NCBI GenBank assembly: GCA_963576725.1
Contig: OY755239.1
Location: 62,662,953 to 62,726,952 of the forward strand
Origin: Azorinus chamasolen
Taxonomy: Eukaryota; Mollusca; Bivalvia; Cardiida; Solecurtidae
Direction: 5' to 3'
DNA: 64,000 nucleotides
Below the pieces are notes generated by a model. That model ran no database searches. It saw only the letters and a list, made by a program, of their open reading frames with translations, and was not told the DNA's origin. The translations under genes and the position numbers were made by a program. Numbering within the stretch: the first letter of the stretch is position 1; each line of letters begins with the position of its first letter. Shown piece by piece: positions 61,176 through 64,000 of the stretch.

Positions 61176-61588
61176 CTCGTTTCCTGCATTCAAATGGCTA
61201 ATAATTTATTGGATTTCACAATCGATGAATGATCGATAAATCACAACCATTATCGGCTAAGTGTAACACATTAAACTGGTCTCTTTATGCGTTTATAACA
61301 TTTTTTCTCACCATTTCCACTTCGATTATTTCCACTTATCACGGTGATCAAGAGAGATCACTTTGACGGAATATATCTTCATTTGGCTCATTATCGTTGA
61401 CCAACCAAATGTCAGCAACAAGCAGTATGACATTGTTACTAAATGCCACAGGAGCTCGTAAATTAAGGACGGACGGAAAGATAGAAAGCTGAAACAGACA
61501 TGATATATACGTGCCTTCAGTTTTCGTCGACCAGGACACAACTTAGCTCCTATTTCACTGAAGAAAGCGTTCAAATGGCATTGTCAGT
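61176..61588. other. No recognised feature
   Basis: Two overlapping minus-strand ORFs (82 and 63 codons) without recognisable domains. Confidence 0.4.
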
Positions 61589-61830
61589 TTAACCCTGTAC
61601 TCCATAAATATTCATGTAAGAAATAATGACGTCATGAATATGGGATTAGGTTAAATGTTATAATAGCGCATGGACATAGGCATATTTTGCCATAGCAAAT
61701 ATTGTAATCATTTCTATATCATAGCATGTATACGCAAACAGAGCAGACCCTGATCAGACGGCTCCTATAGGAGCCGTCTGATCTGGGTCTACTCTGTTTG
61801 CAAAGGCGTATTTATGGAGTAAAAGGTTAA
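61589..61830 (-). mobile_element. HpA2 MITE, intact hairpin
   Basis: TTAACCCTGTACTCCATAAA start and GGAGTAAAAGGTTAA end. The hairpin GCAAACAGAGCAGACCCTGA (61735 onwards), apex GGCTCCTATAGGAGCC, has only the family mismatches. Confidence 0.9.
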
Positions 61831-61974
61831 GGCGTAAGGACATTACCGATCCAATAACCGAACAGCGTTAAAGATGAGACACGCACGGATCCTATGTCAC
61901 ATCCTTTGAGTACCGATTATCCAAAGTGGAACGACCCATTTGTATTTAACTATAGACTCCATTCAGTTTGAAGG

Positions 61975-62300
61975 GTTTTCGTTTGCTAGAGGATTTTGAA
62001 TGACGAACAAAGCAGACCCTGACCAGAGGGCTCCTTTAACCCTTTCGCTGCCAATGCCGGATCTGTGATTACCTATGCAAACAGTTTGGATCCAGATGAG
62101 ACGCCGAGTAACTCGGCGTCTCATCAGGATCCAAACTGTTTGTTACTGTTACTATGTTTTTGAAACAAAAATGAAAAAAAATCAAAAGAATGAAAATTTG
62201 TAGCAGACGACAAAGTTAGCAGACGACAGAGTTTGGCAGCGAAAGGGTTAAGAGCCATCTGATGACCTGTGTCTATAGTGTATACACAATTCCAGCGCAC
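61975..62300. mobile_element. HpE/HpA-type hairpin split at its apex by an HpC
   Basis: The left arm AAAGCAGACCCTGACCAGAG, then GGCTCCTTTAA, is separated from GAGCCATCTGATGACC and TGTGTCTATAGTG by the HpC. The apex TTAA was the target. Outer ends are decayed. Confidence 0.7.
62036..62251 (+). mobile_element. HpC MITE, intact, inserted in a hairpin apex
   Basis: TTAACCCTTTCGCTGCCAAT start and GGCAGCGAAAGGGTTAA end, with TTAA on both sides. It differs from the copy at 17900-18114 by only a handful of bases, mostly in an A-rich stretch near 62168-62190. Confidence 0.92.
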
Positions 62301-62314
62301 TCGTTCCCCCGCAG

Positions 62315-62405
62315 GCAAATGGTTAAAATATATTCTCCGAATTCAAATGGTTAAATATATTCCCCGCATTCAAATGGTTAAATATATTCCTCGAATTCAA
62401 ATGGT
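62315..62405. repeat. 28-bp tandem repeat, about 3 units
   Basis: AAATGGTTAAATATATTCCC then CGCATTC, repeated with small changes. Confidence 0.85.
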
Positions 62406-62536
62406 TTAGATAAATTTCAATTGTATTGTAAAAGGTAAATTTCTAGGGATGAAACGTTTGTATGGGAGTTAATCCTTTCTTTGTTGAATATTCGCGTAAG
62501 AAATAATGACATATTAGTTGATTTTTACTAGAACTT

Positions 62537-63240
62537 TCACTAAAGGTGATGAGTGCCCCCGCACAGCAGTCTTGATTGCAAATCCAAGTTTGTGACACCA
62601 ACTACCCATGTAACAGGACCAAATGACAAAGATACTAAATGTTCAAGTGGAGATAATTCTGTACTGCAAGACACTAAACACAGGAAAATTGTGTCTTGAA
62701 CATATACTATTAGTGTTTATTGTGTATGTCAGGTATCAATTCAACAACTTTCAAATTGAAGGAGGAATTCGCGACACCATCTCCCCATGTTTCATGCCAA
62801 AATGACAAAAATATTAAAAGTTCAAGGGAAGATAATTCTGCAATGCCCTGCGCTAAACACGCGAAAATTGCGCCTTGTACATCTACCATTCATGGTTATT
62901 ACGCATACCAAATATAAACTGAATAAATTTCAGATTTAAGGAGTTCGCGACACCAACTACCCGTGTTTCATGCAAAAATGACAAAAATACTCAAAGTTCA
63001 GGAGGAGATATTTCTGCAATGGCCAGCAGTAAACACGTGAAAATTGGGTCTTGTACACCTACCATTCGTGGTTATTATTTATACCAAATATAAATTCAGT
63101 AACTTTAAAGCTGAAAGAGGAGTTCACAACACCAACTACCCATGTTCAAATGTGGCCGGACCGCCCGACCGCGCGACTGACCGACCGCCGGACAGGTTGA
63201 TTCCAGTCAACCACCTCAAACAAGTTTGCGGGGGTATAAT
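62537..63240 (+). mobile_element. Pearl/Helentron-like element, second copy
   Basis: TCACTAAAGGTGATGAGTGC start and CAAACAAGTTTGCGGGGGTA then TAAT at the end, preceded by GACCGACCGCCGGACAG. It has about three ~175-bp internal units. The starts and ends match 3458-4822, which has more units and an extra insertion. Confidence 0.55.
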
Positions 63241-63241
63241 A

Positions 63242-63415
63242 CAGTAAAAACCCTCTAAACCGGACCTTAAATTTGGAATGAATATCGGTCTTGGAGACAG
63301 GTGGCAGCTCCTCTAGGAGCTTTCTGCATGACTTCCACCCTGCATGAAGCAGCCACCTGCCTAAAACAATCTAATTTCTTTTCTACTAGAATTCCGGTTT
63401 AGAGGGATTTTACTG
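63242..63415. mobile_element. HpF3 MITE lacking its left hairpin arm
   Basis: CAGTAAAAACCCTCTAAACC start and GGTTTAGAGGGATTTTACTG end, TA flanks. GACAGGTGGCAG joins directly to CTCCTCTAGGAGC, the same arm loss as in the HpF2 at 36.1 kb. It sits at the 3' end of the Pearl-like element. Confidence 0.82.
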
Positions 63416-63515
63416 TAATGGCATATGTGCACAGGAGTTTTGGGGTATTGATTGGAAGTAAATAATCAGACTTATTATTATTTCATGAGCAAACGGAACA
63501 GACCTTGATGGAAGG

Positions 63516-63749
63516 ATAATGTTAAGCATAATTACAATATTTATACATTTTCTTCACAGTTAAAACTATTTGATCTTCAAACGCAGTTTTCTAATGTTTA
63601 TTATTCTAATATGTAATATCATGCCTGAGATTAATGTCTTGATTTTAAATTACACAAATCCATTATAATTGTACCTAGTAATTTCATAAGGTTTCAAGCA
63701 GTCTAACTTCATTGCAAAAAGGATACATGAAATCCTCGATTATTTAAGA
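63516..63749. other. No recognised feature
   Basis: AT-rich sequence with no repeat recognised. Confidence 0.4.
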
Positions 63750-63875
63750 TGTTAGTATAGAAGAATTTATACATTTTTAGGTAAGTAGCTGCTTAAGGCA
63801 GGGTGGAAGTCATACAGAAAGCTCATAGAGAAGCTTTCTGTATGACCTTTACTCTGCATTAAGCTGCCACACGTC
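63750..63875. mobile_element. HpF3 fragment
   Basis: GTTAGTATAGAAGAATTTAT, arm AGTAGCTGCTTAAGGCAGGG, apex AGCTCATAGAGAAGCT, and counter-arm to GCATTAAGCTGCCACACGTC. Both termini are lost. Confidence 0.6.
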
Positions 63876-64000
63876 TTAACCCTTTTCCTCATATTGACGA
63901 CTTTTGACGACTCTGTAAAAGTCACTTTGTGAAACCATTGTAATAAATAGAACATTTGCTCCTATAGGAGCAAATGCTCTATTTCTCACAATGGTTTCAA
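63876..64000 (-). mobile_element. HpB MITE cut by the window end
   Basis: TTAACCCTTTTCCTCATATT start and hairpin with apex GCTCCTATAGGAGC. The sequence stops at CAATGGTTTCAA, before the far terminus. Confidence 0.85.

Larger units (their letters stand above)
62469..63515 (-). mobile_element. HpA2 MITE split by a Pearl-like element and an HpF3
   Basis: A2 left part TTAATCCTTTCTTTGTTG, GTAAGAAATAATGAC, then the two insertions. It resumes at 63418 with ATGGCATATGTGCACAGG and TGAGCAAACGGAACAGACCT. The hairpin is cut after GATGGAAGG. Confidence 0.6.

Noticed and set aside
1..64000. Regularly recurring palindromes that superficially resemble a CRISPR array or rho-independent terminators
   Set aside because: Spacing is irregular, each hairpin is inside its own TTAA- or TA-flanked element, there are no uniform spacers or cas genes, and the DNA is clearly eukaryotic.

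Overview
The window is nuclear DNA of an invertebrate, most likely a bivalve mollusc. The evidence is AT-rich, intron-scale DNA with no prokaryotic gene organisation, and dispersed repeats of the kind abundant in bivalve genomes: (GACG)n-bearing repeats, a 'GACCTTGACC'-type repeat and Pearl/Helentron-like elements with internal tandem repeats. I found no host gene that I can support. The only long coding sequence is a 5'-truncated LINE reverse transcriptase at 6375-9194. A second coding remnant of 68 codons with a nuclear-localisation-like start lies inside a transposon near 38.1-38.3 kb.

Most of the recognisable sequence consists of short non-autonomous DNA transposons (MITEs) built around a long hairpin. 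I count roughly 100 copies or fragments, about a third of the window by hand estimate. I label the families as follows. HpA (A1 has a CCCTCATATAAACG end, A2 an ACTCCATAAATA end), HpB (arm AAACCATTGTGATAAATAG), HpC (apex GCCGAGTAACTCGGC), HpD (arm ending ACGCCGCC), HpE (end CCCTTACAACGCTG) and HpJ are flanked by TTAA and begin TTAACCC, as in piggyBac-type elements. HpF (F1-F5, termini CAGTAAAACC) and HpI (termini CAGTTGAAC) are flanked by TA, as in pogo/Tigger-type elements. HpG (arm TTCTCCACCAAACCCTA) is unclassified. Most HpA, HpB, HpE, HpF and HpJ hairpins share the apex CTCC-(2-4 nt)-GGAG although their termini differ. HpA, HpC, HpD, HpE and HpJ have recognisably homologous arms that carry the same A/A (T/T) mismatch.

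Layout. 1-5.6 kb: HpB, HpA, HpD and HpF copies, plus a Pearl-like tandem element (3.46-4.82 kb). 5.64-11.67 kb: two inverted ~700-bp repeats around the LINE, with an HpA copy and an (ATGT)n tract inside the LINE 3' region. 11.8-19.6 kb: dense MITEs and a 38-bp minisatellite that grew from an HpF end. 19.6-20.0 kb: a block that recurs at 37.5-39.3 kb, where it holds a 1177-bp TTA-flanked element absent from the first copy. 22.2-23.9 kb: the longest stretch with no repeat I recognise. 28.04-29.03 kb: a 994-bp element with ~330-bp inverted ends and an 8-bp target duplication. 30.05-30.33, 35.6-36.05, 47.57-47.68, 48.80-48.96, 50.83-51.40 and 54.83-55.50 kb: minisatellites, several of them made from MITE ends. 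42.6-43.25 kb: mollusc-type repeat. 61.6-64 kb: nested MITEs, including an HpC copy inserted in the apex of another hairpin and a second Pearl-like element inside an HpA copy.

Nested insertions give a partial order of events: HpA2 hosts HpF, HpB, HpD and Pearl-like insertions, so much of HpA2 is older than those families. Two HpC copies (17.9 and 62.0 kb) are nearly identical, so this group moved fairly recently. None of the MITE copies encodes a transposase. Family names other than the LINE are inferences from termini and target duplications.
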